From Nocardia sp. NBC_00508 (GTDB lineage: Bacteria; Actinomycetota; Actinomycetes; Mycobacteriales; Mycobacteriaceae), in the NCBI RefSeq assembly GCF_036346875.1, contig NZ_CP107852.1, positions 930,001-994,000 on the forward strand: a stretch of 64,000 nucleotides of DNA. The letters run 5' to 3'. Position 1 is the stretch's first letter, and each line of letters opens with the position of its first letter. Position numbers and translations under genes: made by a program. Positions 1 to 6,928 of this stretch are shown one piece after another. The notes beneath the pieces were generated by a model, which saw only the letters and a program-made list of their open reading frames with translations, did not search any database and was not told the origin of the DNA.

Positions 1-296
1 CCCTCCAGTCCTCGCATAGGACCGGGGACGATGGTGATGCTCTTCCCGGCGAGCCATGCGCCGACAACGGAGGAAACCAGTTCGGCACTGGGATCACCGA
101 TCAGGCCGATCGGGCCGGTTTCCCCGCGGTCGGCAAAGTCCGCGGCGATGCTCTCGCCCATCCGGTAGATCTGCGACCACGTGGACCGCCGCCATTGTCT
201 GCCGGGGCTGTCCCAGATGACGAGTTCTCGAGTCGAGTCTCGCAGCGCGGCCGTGACGGTCTCGGCGAGAACGTCTTTCGTCGACGTCGACGTCAT
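1..296 (-). CDS. mbtM: Fatty-acyl-AMP ligase, N-terminal part (MbtM-like), cut by window edge
   Basis: Only the first 98 codons are inside the window. The translation starts MTSTSTKDVLAETVTAALRD and runs into VVGAWLAGKSITIVPGP, the layout of the N-terminal lobe of ANL adenylating enzymes, where a new user is met by a conserved Gly-Ala-Trp region. The ATG overlaps by one base the stop of an upstream acyl carrier protein that closely resembles MbtL. In mycobacteria MbtM (FadD33) activates a long-chain fatty acid as the adenylate and loads it on MbtL for acylation of the siderophore lysine. I infer the same job for a nocobactin/mycobactin-type siderophore here. The adenylation motifs lie outside the window, so the exact subfamily rests on this partner. 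Confidence 0.75.
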   Translation of the reverse strand, partial: MTSTSTKDVLAETVTAALRDSTRELVIWDSPGRQWRRSTWSQIYRMGESIAADFADRGETGPIGLIGDPSAELVSSVVGAWLAGKSITIVPGPMRGLE

Positions 297-574
297 CAGC
301 ACATCTCCATGCCGACTCCCGCACCCTGCGGAACCTGGTCCGACTTCGACGCGATGAGGTCCTCGAGATCACCGAACGTGTCGCAGTCGAGGAGATCCTC
401 CTCGTCGAGATATACGTCCAATCGATCCGCGATCGCGACCATACCTCGCGCGAATTTGACCGAGTCGAAGCCGACGTCGTTGATCAGGCGGGAACTCCTG
501 GTGAGGCCCTCGGTTCGCACCTTCAGCTCGTTCCGGAAAATCTCCTCGAGAGCCGCGCTGATGATTACTGACAT
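296..574 (-). CDS. mbtL: Acyl carrier protein, MbtL-like
   Basis: A 92-residue acyl carrier protein. The phosphopantetheine attachment serine sits in DVGFDSVKFA, and the following helices (GMVAIADRLDV, DEEDLLDCDTFGDLEDLI) match my recollection of mycobacterial MbtL closely, including the GMVAI and LxTCDT-like stretches. MbtL carries the activated fatty acid for mycobactin acylation. The ATG at 574 is chosen because AGGAGAGG lies just upstream; a longer reading begins at 634 but adds nothing family-like. The stop overlaps the ligase start by one base, so the two are translationally coupled. A perfect palindrome lies directly in front of the ribosome binding site. I found no convincing IdeR iron box. 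Confidence 0.85.
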   Translation of the reverse strand: MSVIISAALEEIFRNELKVRTEGLTRSSRLINDVGFDSVKFARGMVAIADRLDVYLDEEDLLDCDTFGDLEDLIASKSDQVPQGAGVGMEMC

Positions 575-587
575 GTCATGCCTCTCC

Positions 588-602
588 TGTGAACACTTCA
601 CA
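588..602. promoter_or_regulatory. 15-bp palindrome just upstream of mbtL
   Basis: TGTGAACACTTCACA is a perfect inverted repeat (arms TGTGAA and TTCACA around CAC). It lies 13 bases upstream of the mbtL-like start, directly against the Shine-Dalgarno sequence, where a bound repressor would block transcription or initiation. Whether it is an operator is inference; it does not match the IdeR consensus. Confidence 0.35.
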
Positions 603-1099
603 TCCGCACACCGACTGGCGGGTTGGCAACTCAACAGGTCTCGGTCCTGTGACGACCTGCCAGCTCACCGGAGATCATCGCGAGCTCGTCTGGACCGACC
701 GGGACAGCAACTTTGGTCAACTCTCAGGAAAGATAGTCGCTGAATTCCTGCCCGTCGGGTAAACGCTGGAAATTCCTGGGGATCAATGAAACTGGATCGA
801 ACGTCCGCGCGGCGCACCCAGGAACGGAAAAGAATCCCGCCCAGATCTACTGAGACCGTCCGAGCGGCGTCGCGCGAATTTCACCCGGAACGGGTGAGTC
901 GATTGCTAATCGAGGGCTGACAGCCTCGGTGCTCGTCATCATTTTCGCATGCCGAACTAACAGCCTGGAGGAGGAAATTGCCTGAACGGGCATGGCGGTC
1001 GAGCAACCGGCAGTGGGCGGCGGATCTGTTCATTTTCGCAGTTAGGGGGCGATCGAGTGGCGTTAGGGTAAAAGGGGGGAGAGTGCGAGGAGTCGAAAG
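603..1099. other. Intergenic stretch, no gene seen
   Basis: About 500 bases between the divergent mbtL-like gene and a small membrane-protein gene. Neither strand has a reading frame with a plausible ribosome binding site or family resemblance. It should contain the promoters of both neighbours. I looked for a TTAGGTTAGGCTAACCTAA-type IdeR box and did not find one. Confidence 0.5.
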
Positions 1100-1498
1100 A
1101 TGAGCACCACCATTCTGATCGTGATCATTGTCGTCGCCGCTGTGGTTATCTTGCTGGCCGGCGTATGGGTGTTGACGCGCAAACGGCGCGAACACCAGCG
1201 GGTCGAAGCTCAGGGTATCCGTGACCGTGCGGCGGAACGGCAAGTCGAGGTCGCTCAGCGGGAGGCGCGGGCGGAGGAGACTGCCGCCAGGAGCCGGGCG
1301 GCAAAGGCGGAAGGCGAGGCCAAGGCGGCGCAAGCCGAGCAGCTTGCCCAGCAAGCGCACATGCATCAAAGCGAAGTCGCGGATTCGCGAACCGAGTTGG
1401 ACAAGGAGTGGGAGCGCGCGGATAGGGTCGATCCGGACTCGAAGTCAGGTGAAACGCAGCAAGGGGCTGACCCTGAACGGCCGTCGCGCAGCTCCTGA
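1100..1498 (+). CDS. Small membrane-anchored coiled-coil protein
   Basis: A 132-residue protein with one N-terminal transmembrane helix (residues about 5-26, ILIVIIVVAAVVILLAGVWV), a short basic stop-transfer (RKRR), then a long charged Ala/Glu/Arg-rich helix (about residues 33-95) that should form a coiled coil. The C-terminus is acidic and polar. The topology points to a single-pass protein with a cytoplasmic coiled-coil tail. Small proteins of this design are common in Nocardia and mycobacteria without known function. The start follows GGAGTCGAAAG. It stands alone, and the truncated dehydrogenase fragment follows on the same strand. Confidence 0.75.
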   Translation: MSTTILIVIIVVAAVVILLAGVWVLTRKRREHQRVEAQGIRDRAAERQVEVAQREARAEETAARSRAAKAEGEAKAAQAEQLAQQAHMHQSEVADSRTELDKEWERADRVDPDSKSGETQQGADPERPSRSS

Positions 1499-1636
1499 CA
1501 TTGATCCTGAGGCTCCGGCTGTCCGGGCTCGAGAAGATGAGGACGACGCGATCCCGACCACTTCGTCGCCCGTAGGTGCTGTGGCAGCCTGCTCCCGTCG
1601 TCGCGCAGCGCCTCCAGGTCCGGATGTAGGTTCGCC

Positions 1637-2203
1637 GAGGCCACCGGCCGTCCGGACAAGTACTGCGCGCTGCACTTCGCGAACCTGATCTGGGCGTTGA
1701 ACGTCGCCGAGGTCATGGCTCATCCCGGTACGGCCGCCGACACCCTGACGCAGATCACGGAATTCGCCATCGAGATCGGCATGGTTCCCGTTCCGGTGCA
1801 CCGGGAGCAGAATGGATACGTCCTCAATGCCTGGGTGGTCCCGCTCTTGAACGCCGCCCAATCACTCGTCACCAATGGTGTCTCCACACCGGAGGACGTC
1901 GACCGCACCTACATGATCGTCAACCGGGGAGCCCCACGCGGACCCATGGGCACGCTCGACGTGATCGGCATGAAGACCGCCTACGACGTGTTCGCCTACT
2001 GGGGAGAACACCACGACGACCAGCAGATGCTCGCCAACGCCGCCTATCTGAAGGAGAACTTCCTCGACCAGGGCAAGCTCGGGCTGCAGTCCGGGCACGG
2101 CTACTACAGCTATCCGGAGCCCTCCTACGCCGATCCCGACTTCCTTTCCGCACCACAGATATCGAGCGCTTCCGACATCGCGGCACGCGCAATGCTCACG
2201 TAG
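1637..2203 (+). pseudogene. 3-hydroxyacyl-CoA dehydrogenase, C-terminal remnant
   Basis: The reading frame carries the C-terminal dehydrogenase domain of the 3-hydroxyacyl-CoA dehydrogenase family. Upstream of any start codon it already reads GRPDKYCALHFANLIWALN, the family linker, and continues through NVAEVMAHPGT, NRGAPRGPMGTLDVIGM and GHGYYSYPEPSY. The whole NAD-binding Rossmann domain, with its GxGxxG and catalytic histidine, is absent, and family similarity stops near 1637. A TTG at 1697 could start a 168-residue product, but it would lack the active site, so I call a 5'-truncated pseudogene. It ends three bases before a duplicated fragment of another gene, which suggests one rearrangement made both scars. 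Confidence 0.75.
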
Positions 2204-2205
2204 CG

Positions 2206-2354
2206 TCAGGACTCGAACAGAACCTTGGTTGTCCCCAGCGCCGCAGGGTGGGTGGAGAGGAGGTAGGCGACGTCGCGGTCGGCAAGCCCGGCGAGATTCC
2301 ATCCTCGTTCGAAGGGATCCGCGAACAAGAGCACCGTTGCCTGCCCTTCGAGGC
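2206..2354 (-). pseudogene. Partial duplicate of the membrane-protein gene at 5032-6369
   Basis: This stretch repeats the 3' end of the gene at 5032-6369, on the same strand. Bases 2203-2222 are identical to 5029-5048, including the stop codon, and about 2223-2349 match 5193-5319 with roughly seven mismatches by eye. The 144 bases in between (5049-5192, 48 codons) are missing here. The similarity ends abruptly near 2350, just before the epoxide hydrolase gene. It therefore encodes only a fragment of the C-terminal tail. Together with the parental copy it forms imperfect direct repeats that bracket the TetR/epoxide hydrolase operon. Confidence 0.8.
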
Positions 2355-2362
2355 ATCGAGAG

Positions 2363-4165
2363 TCACAATGCGTCGAGAGTCCGGGCGGCGTCAGATCCCG
2401 CTTCTCGAAGAGTGTGGAAGAATGCGCGAACGTCGCCAACGAGCAGGTCGGGTTGCTCCATTGCGGCGAAGTGGCCGCCTCGGTCGAACTCGGTCCATCT
2501 GACGATGTTGCGATAATGGCGCTCGGCGAAGCGTCGTACCGGAATGGCGTCGCCAGGGAACAATGCCACGCCCATCGGCACGGTGGAGCGTGCCAGGGGT
2601 GACCAGCCACCCTCTTCCTTGTACAGTCGCGCCGAGGATCCAGCCGTCGCGGTGAGCCAGTACAGCATCACGTTGGTGAGCATGTGGTCACGATCGACTG
2701 CCTCCTCGGGTCGTTCCGTACAGTCGGTCGCCTCCCGGAACAGGTCCACTATCCAGGCGAGCTGGCCGGCCGGTGAGTCGGTGAACGCGTAGGCCGCCGT
2801 CTGGGGGCGGGTGCTCTGTAGCACCCGATAGCCTGCGAAATCGGTCGTGAAACGGCTGAGCTTCTCCAGCCGCGCCTTGTCGTCGTCGGTGAGGCCGGCG
2901 ATCTCGGCAGGGTTTTGCGGCGGCATCGCCATCAGCATGTTGACGTGTACGCCGACGACGCTCTCGGAGTCGACCACGCCGAGGTCGTGGGAGATCACGT
3001 AGCCGAAATCACCACCTTGGGCTCCGTAGCGGACGTAGCCGAGGCGGCGCATCAGCTCGGCGAACGCGCTGGCGACGCGGCGAACAGTCCACCCGGCCTC
3101 ACCTGTCGGACCGGAGAAGCCGAAACCGGGAATCGAGGGAGCGACCACGTGGAACGCGTCGGCGGGGTCACCGCCGTGGGCGCGAGGATCGGTCAGCGGA
3201 CCAATGACTTTCATGAACTCCGCGACCGATCCGGGCCAGCCGTGGGTAATGATCAGCGGCAGCGCATCCGGTTCGGGCGAACGCACATGCAGGAAATGCA
3301 CGTTCGTGCCGTCGATAGTCGTGGTGAACTGCGGAAACTCGTTGAGCTTTGCCTCATGTGCGCGCCAGTCGTAGCTGGTCCGCCAGTACTCGGCCAAGTC
3401 TCGGAGGTAGTCGAGAGGAACGCCGGCCGTCCAACCGTCGCCGGGCAAGTGGGCCGGCCATCGGGTTCGGGCGAGCCGGTCCCGCAGGTCATCGAGTTCG
3501 GCCTGCGGGACCTCGATCCGGAATGGACGAAGGGCCGTGTCGGTCATCGTGGCTCCTTGCTCGGTGTGTTCGGTGGTGGGAGCTGCCGCGACGACAGCTT
3601 GCAGGATCGTCTCCACCGAGCACCGGAGCGCAGCCCGGTCGGGTGGTTCGGCGGCTGACCGAGCGACGTGGTCGTAGGTCAGTCCTTCCACCATGGCGAC
3701 GATGAGTTCGGCATTCTCCGCTGGCCTCGAATTTCCCAACATCTGCAGCACCGTGCGGCATTGGTGCTGGAATCGTTCGCGTACCGCCGCGAGGGCGGCG
3801 CGCATCTGTGGCATCTCGGCAAAGGCGAGCCAGAGCTCCAGCCTTGCCTTTGTCCGACCCCGCTCGGGCCCGATCCATCGCACGAGTACGCCGGCCATGC
3901 GGTCGGCGGCCTGCCGGAGGGCGGACTCGGTCGCGTACTCCGGTGCGAGGTCCGCCTGGTCTATGTCGTCCAGTTCGCGCTCGGCGATGCGTTCTATGAG
4001 ACCCTGCAAGAGCGCCTGGCGGGTGCGGAAGTAGAAGCTCGTGGAGCCGGGCGGTACGGCCGCCTCGGTGTCCACTGCCTTGTAGGTCAGGCCGCGCAGC
4101 CCACCCGCGGCCGTCACACGAATGGCCGCGTCCAGCAATGTCGTGGCCCGAAAGGACTTGGTCAC
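2363..4165 (-). CDS. TetR regulator read in frame into an epoxide hydrolase
   Basis: One 600-residue frame joins two complete proteins. Residues 1-206 are a TetR-type regulator (helix-turn-helix about 24-46, [19 protein letters not shown]). Residues 207-600 are an epoxide hydrolase of the EHN alpha/beta-hydrolase family: N-terminal helical domain, oxyanion motif HGWPGS, nucleophile Asp in GAQGGDFGY, and C-terminal catalytic His in [10 protein letters not shown]. No stop codon separates them. AAGGAG lies five bases before an ATG at 3547, so a free 394-residue hydrolase (2363-3547) is probably also, or mainly, made. The start overlaps the upstream SRPBCC gene by four bases. Either a stop codon was lost recently or this is a genuine regulator-enzyme fusion. 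The substrate is unknown. Confidence 0.8.
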   Translation of the reverse strand: MTKSFRATTLLDAAIRVTAAGGLRGLTYKAVDTEAAVPPGSTSFYFRTRQALLQGLIERIAERELDDIDQADLAPEYATESALRQAADRMAGVLVRWIGPERGRTKARLELWLAFAEMPQMRAALAAVRERFQHQCRTVLQMLGNSRPAENAELIVAMVEGLTYDHVARSAAEPPDRAALRCSVETILQAVVAAAPTTEHTEQGATMTDTALRPFRIEVPQAELDDLRDRLARTRWPAHLPGDGWTAGVPLDYLRDLAEYWRTSYDWRAHEAKLNEFPQFTTTIDGTNVHFLHVRSPEPDALPLIITHGWPGSVAEFMKVIGPLTDPRAHGGDPADAFHVVAPSIPGFGFSGPTGEAGWTVRRVASAFAELMRRLGYVRYGAQGGDFGYVISHDLGVVDSESVVGVHVNMLMAMPPQNPAEIAGLTDDDKARLEKLSRFTTDFAGYRVLQSTRPQTAAYAFTDSPAGQLAWIVDLFREATDCTERPEEAVDRDHMLTNVMLYWLTATAGSSARLYKEEGGWSPLARSTVPMGVALFPGDAIPVRRFAERHYRNIVRWTEFDRGGHFAAMEQPDLLVGDVRAFFHTLREAGSDAARTLDAL

Positions 4166-4704
4166 CGCGTCGCCCTGGTTCGGAGGGTGCGCAGCAGCAT
4201 GATCCGGACGAAGCCGCTGAACGGGCTGATCAGGCGCCAGTAGCGTGCCATCGCACGGCGAGACGCCTCATCGGAGCACTTCACCCGCGTCTCGGTGATG
4301 ACATGGGTCCGCTCATGGCCGATCTCCTCGAAACGCATGTGGAATGTGGCCTTGCCGTAGCCCGGCTCGGCGAAGGCGAGGAACTCCCCCGGCCCGTTGA
4401 TCTCCGACCGGTTCCCGTGCATCCCGAAGCTCCACCATCTACCCACCAGACCTCCGACGCACTCGACCGGCCGATCGTCGATGAGCGGGATGAACATGTC
4501 CGGCATGTCGAGTTGTGCGTGGCCAGTGCGCACTCGCGCGAGCATGTTGCGAATGGCGATCAGCATCCGCACCGGCGGAGGCGAATCGCTGATCGACATC
4601 CCCTGCCACGCGGCCCATACGGCTTCCCTTGGCGCCGCAATCTCGATCTCGTGCTGTTCCGCGAAATCCGCCTCCGCGAGGAAGCGGTTGTTCAGGGTCG
4701 CCAT
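4162..4704 (-). CDS. SRPBCC-type (polyketide cyclase/START-like) protein
   Basis: About 180 residues. The opening [16 protein letters not shown] and the later [18 protein letters not shown] have the strand-helix-strand pattern of SRPBCC ligand-binding proteins. The long C-terminal helix [20 protein letters not shown] fits the helix that closes the cavity. The ATG at 4704 follows AGGAGCTTGAG; an earlier in-frame start at 4767 would place the operator inside the coding region. It is the first gene of an operon with the TetR/epoxide hydrolase gene, whose start overlaps its stop. A role in binding or transforming a hydrophobic compound is inference. Confidence 0.65.
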   Translation of the reverse strand: MATLNNRFLAEADFAEQHEIEIAAPREAVWAAWQGMSISDSPPPVRMLIAIRNMLARVRTGHAQLDMPDMFIPLIDDRPVECVGGLVGRWWSFGMHGNRSEINGPGEFLAFAEPGYGKATFHMRFEEIGHERTHVITETRVKCSDEASRRAMARYWRLISPFSGFVRIMLLRTLRTRATR

Positions 4705-4713
4705 CTCAAGCTC

Positions 4714-4749
4714 CTCTATGTTCGTAGAGTGAAATCTATATCCATAGAG
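4714..4749. promoter_or_regulatory. Candidate TetR operator of the epoxide hydrolase operon
   Basis: Inverted repeat arms CTCTATG (4714-4720) and CATAGAG (4743-4749) lie immediately upstream of the first gene of the operon, with a smaller TCTA...TAGA dyad inside. The AT-rich sequence between them could hold the promoter. The operon encodes its own TetR-type protein, so autoregulation is the simple inference. Confidence 0.45.
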
Positions 4750-4767
4750 CGCGGGGCGCAAGGTCAC

Positions 4768-5031
4768 TGCTACCGCCAGGTCGCGGTAGGGACGCCGGTC
4801 AGGGCTTCGCAGTCTTCGGCCCGGGGAATCGGGTTGAACTGTCTCAGGTTTGGGGCCGCCGACCAGTGTCGATCCAAGCCTCTCTGTTACACCATGGGTT
4901 TCTGATCGACCGGTACGAGTTCACGGTGAGCGTCGACCCGCACCTCGATGCCACCGCGATCCAGGTGTACGCCGAGTCCGCATGTCGTACAGACGTCGTG
5001 CGCGGTGGCTCAGCAGATTCGGAAGTCTGCG
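4768..5031. other. Intergenic stretch with no recognised gene
   Basis: A short frame on the plus strand (4866-5063, containing FLIDRYEFTVSVDPHLDATAIQVYAE when read in pieces) looks protein-like. It runs into the 3' end of the convergent membrane-protein gene and has no family I recognise. It may be a remnant left by the rearrangement that duplicated the end of that gene. Confidence 0.25.
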
Positions 5032-6369
5032 TCAGGACTCGAACAGAAGGTAGAGGCCGGTGAAGGTGAAGCCGACCATGGTCAGCATCAGAGCCAGTTG
5101 ACCGGTAAGCCGGTGTGCTTGCGGCAGCAGTCGCAGGCAGCGGTCGTGAGCGGCGGCGACACCGAGGATGTGGCCGATCACCACGGCCAGCACCTTGGTT
5201 GTACCCAGCGCCGCAGGGTGGGTGGAGAGGATAAAGGCGACGTCGCGGTCGGCGAGCCCGGCGAGATTCCATCCTCGTTCGAAGGGATCCGCGAACAAGA
5301 GCACCGTCGCCTGTCCTTTCTCCACCAGGAACGTGAGGTAGTGGGCCACCAGATAGCCTGCGACGATCGGGGTCAGGCTGTGTGCGAGGCGAGCCGGAAG
5401 CAGTCTCCGCTCGGCCTCGGTCAGGCCTCCGGTCGCCCGGGCGGAGGTCCGGAACGCGAAGCCGACGACAGCGATGAAGCCGAGCAGCCCCATCGTGTTC
5501 AGTACGGTCGGCGGGACTTCGGATCCGCTGCTACCGGCGTCGGCCAGCAGCCCGCGCCACGAAGGAAATGTGGTGAAGCTGTCGAACGCGGTCGAGCCGA
5601 GCAGGGTGGCGGCCACGGCCACCCCACCGATCCGCGCCGGAGTGCCCGCCAGGTTGTTCAACGGCGAGCGCAGCACGAGTTCACCGGCATCGCGGCGGCC
5701 GAACGGGCTCAGTCTGCCCAGCAGGCTGCTGTACACCTCGAGCGGGTCGGCATGCCGGGCCCACGTGGTGCCGAACATGATCAGTCCGATCGTGGTCACG
5801 ACGAGGTATGCCACGAGCCAGGTGGTCACCGCAGTCACCGAACCCGGTTGCGGGTAAGCCAGTTCGAGCCACACGAAGGAGAACAGGCCCAGCGCCGCGG
5901 GCCACTGTCCCCAGGAGCCGGGATAGCGGACCAGACCGCGGGTGGGCTGACGGCGCGACACCAGGCAGACGGCGCGATGCACCGCACGCGCCGGGGACAG
6001 GATCTTCCAGACGGGTCCGGCAACCAGCGAGGCGACCATGACACCGACCCACAGGAAGACGTAGACGACACCGGGGACGGGATTGCGTGCCGGATCGGAA
6101 GTTCCGAGTAGGCCGATCGCGAGGACGGCGACGGTGACGGCCACGCTCAGCACCGAAATCGCGGCCCGAACCGCCCTGGAGTCCACGACGGCTCCCACGA
6201 ACGAGGGGAGCGCGACTCCCGGTGATCGTGGTTCCAGGCGCGGTTCGCGCCAGACGAGCACCAGTACCGCGAACGAGAACGTCAAGGCCCAGGCGGCCCC
6301 GACGAGCGCGTACGACAGCGGAATCGGCAGGTCGGTGGCACCGCCGAGGCCGTGCGCCAGCACTGTCAT
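5032..6369 (-). CDS. Polytopic membrane protein, fenitrothion-hydrolase-like
   Basis: A 445-residue protein with about ten hydrophobic segments. The start MTVLAHGLGGATDLPIP followed by a helix and VWREPRLEP is a layout I associate with actinobacterial membrane proteins that databases label fenitrothion hydrolase, after an inner-membrane organophosphate-degrading complex. That label is from memory and the substrate here is unknown. The ATG overlaps the stop of the preceding cupredoxin-like lipoprotein by four bases, and it is the last gene of a four-gene operon. The C-terminal LLFES end is duplicated, minus 48 codons, near 2206-2354. Confidence 0.6.
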   Translation of the reverse strand: MTVLAHGLGGATDLPIPLSYALVGAAWALTFSFAVLVLVWREPRLEPRSPGVALPSFVGAVVDSRAVRAAISVLSVAVTVAVLAIGLLGTSDPARNPVPGVVYVFLWVGVMVASLVAGPVWKILSPARAVHRAVCLVSRRQPTRGLVRYPGSWGQWPAALGLFSFVWLELAYPQPGSVTAVTTWLVAYLVVTTIGLIMFGTTWARHADPLEVYSSLLGRLSPFGRRDAGELVLRSPLNNLAGTPARIGGVAVAATLLGSTAFDSFTTFPSWRGLLADAGSSGSEVPPTVLNTMGLLGFIAVVGFAFRTSARATGGLTEAERRLLPARLAHSLTPIVAGYLVAHYLTFLVEKGQATVLLFADPFERGWNLAGLADRDVAFILSTHPAALGTTKVLAVVIGHILGVAAAHDRCLRLLPQAHRLTGQLALMLTMVGFTFTGLYLLFES

Positions 6370-6740
6370 CCGCGCACGAGCAGCGTCGCCACCGTGCGTC
6401 GGGCGTAGTGCAGTTCGATCTCCACACGTCCCGGCACGTCTACGGTGAAGCGGAACCGCTGGCCATTGCCCGGGGTGATCGGGAAGGTGTGCTCGGGCGT
6501 GGCATGGACGTGCAGTTCGTCGTCGGTGTCGCTGTCGACCACGATCTCGATCGGTCGTCCCACCCGGGTCTCCAGGCGGACGTCGGCCGGGCTCACCGAG
6601 CCCGCGGCAATCCGCACGGCGACAACGAGACTGTCCGAGTCCCTCGCCACCGCAGTGGACGGTGCGGTGGCGGGATCGGACGACGCGCAGCCGGTCATGA
6701 GGAGAACACCGAGAAGGACCAGCGCGCGCACGGTTGCCAT
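6366..6740 (-). CDS. Lipoprotein with cupredoxin-like domain
   Basis: A 124-residue exported lipoprotein. The signal peptide ends in the lipobox LLMTGC. The mature part is an all-beta domain with RIAAGSVSPADVRLETRVG, DELHVHATPEHTFPI and a terminal VEIELHYARRTVATLLVRG, the spacing of plastocyanin/cupredoxin-type folds. Histidines in LHVHATPEH and LHYARR could bind a metal, but a complete copper site cannot be confirmed by eye. It overlaps both neighbours (one base upstream, four downstream), so the four proteins probably assemble together at the membrane. Confidence 0.7.
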   Translation of the reverse strand: MATVRALVLLGVLLMTGCASSDPATAPSTAVARDSDSLVVAVRIAAGSVSPADVRLETRVGRPIEIVVDSDTDDELHVHATPEHTFPITPGNGQRFRFTVDVPGRVEIELHYARRTVATLLVRG

Positions 6741-6928
6741 CAGTCCTCCTTGTCCGGGCCGTGCTCGGACGGCGAACTCGGCGTCCGATCGCGATCTTCC
6801 GCACGACGGTCTCGCAGGGCGACGAGCACTACGACGGCGACCACCAGCAAGGCAGGCAGGAACGCCGGTATCGCCAGCAGGATCGAATGATCGGCCAGCA
6901 CGTCCACACCGTCGTAGCCACGAGTCAT
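6740..6928 (-). CDS. Small single-pass membrane protein of the cupredoxin operon
   Basis: A 62-residue protein starting MTRGYDGVDVLADHS, with one transmembrane helix (ILLAIPAFLPALLVVAVVVLVA) and a charged, Asp/Glu/Arg-rich cytoplasmic tail. Its start overlaps the stop of the large upstream membrane protein and its stop overlaps the lipoprotein start. Fixed position and overlap on both sides make it a likely subunit or assembly factor of the same membrane complex. No function is known to me. Confidence 0.7.
   Translation of the reverse strand: MTRGYDGVDVLADHSILLAIPAFLPALLVVAVVVLVALRDRRAEDRDRTPSSPSEHGPDKED

Noticed and set aside
575..1099. An IdeR iron box upstream of the mbtL-like gene
   Set aside because: No stretch keeps the TTAGGTTAGG...CTAACCTAA pattern at more than about half its positions.
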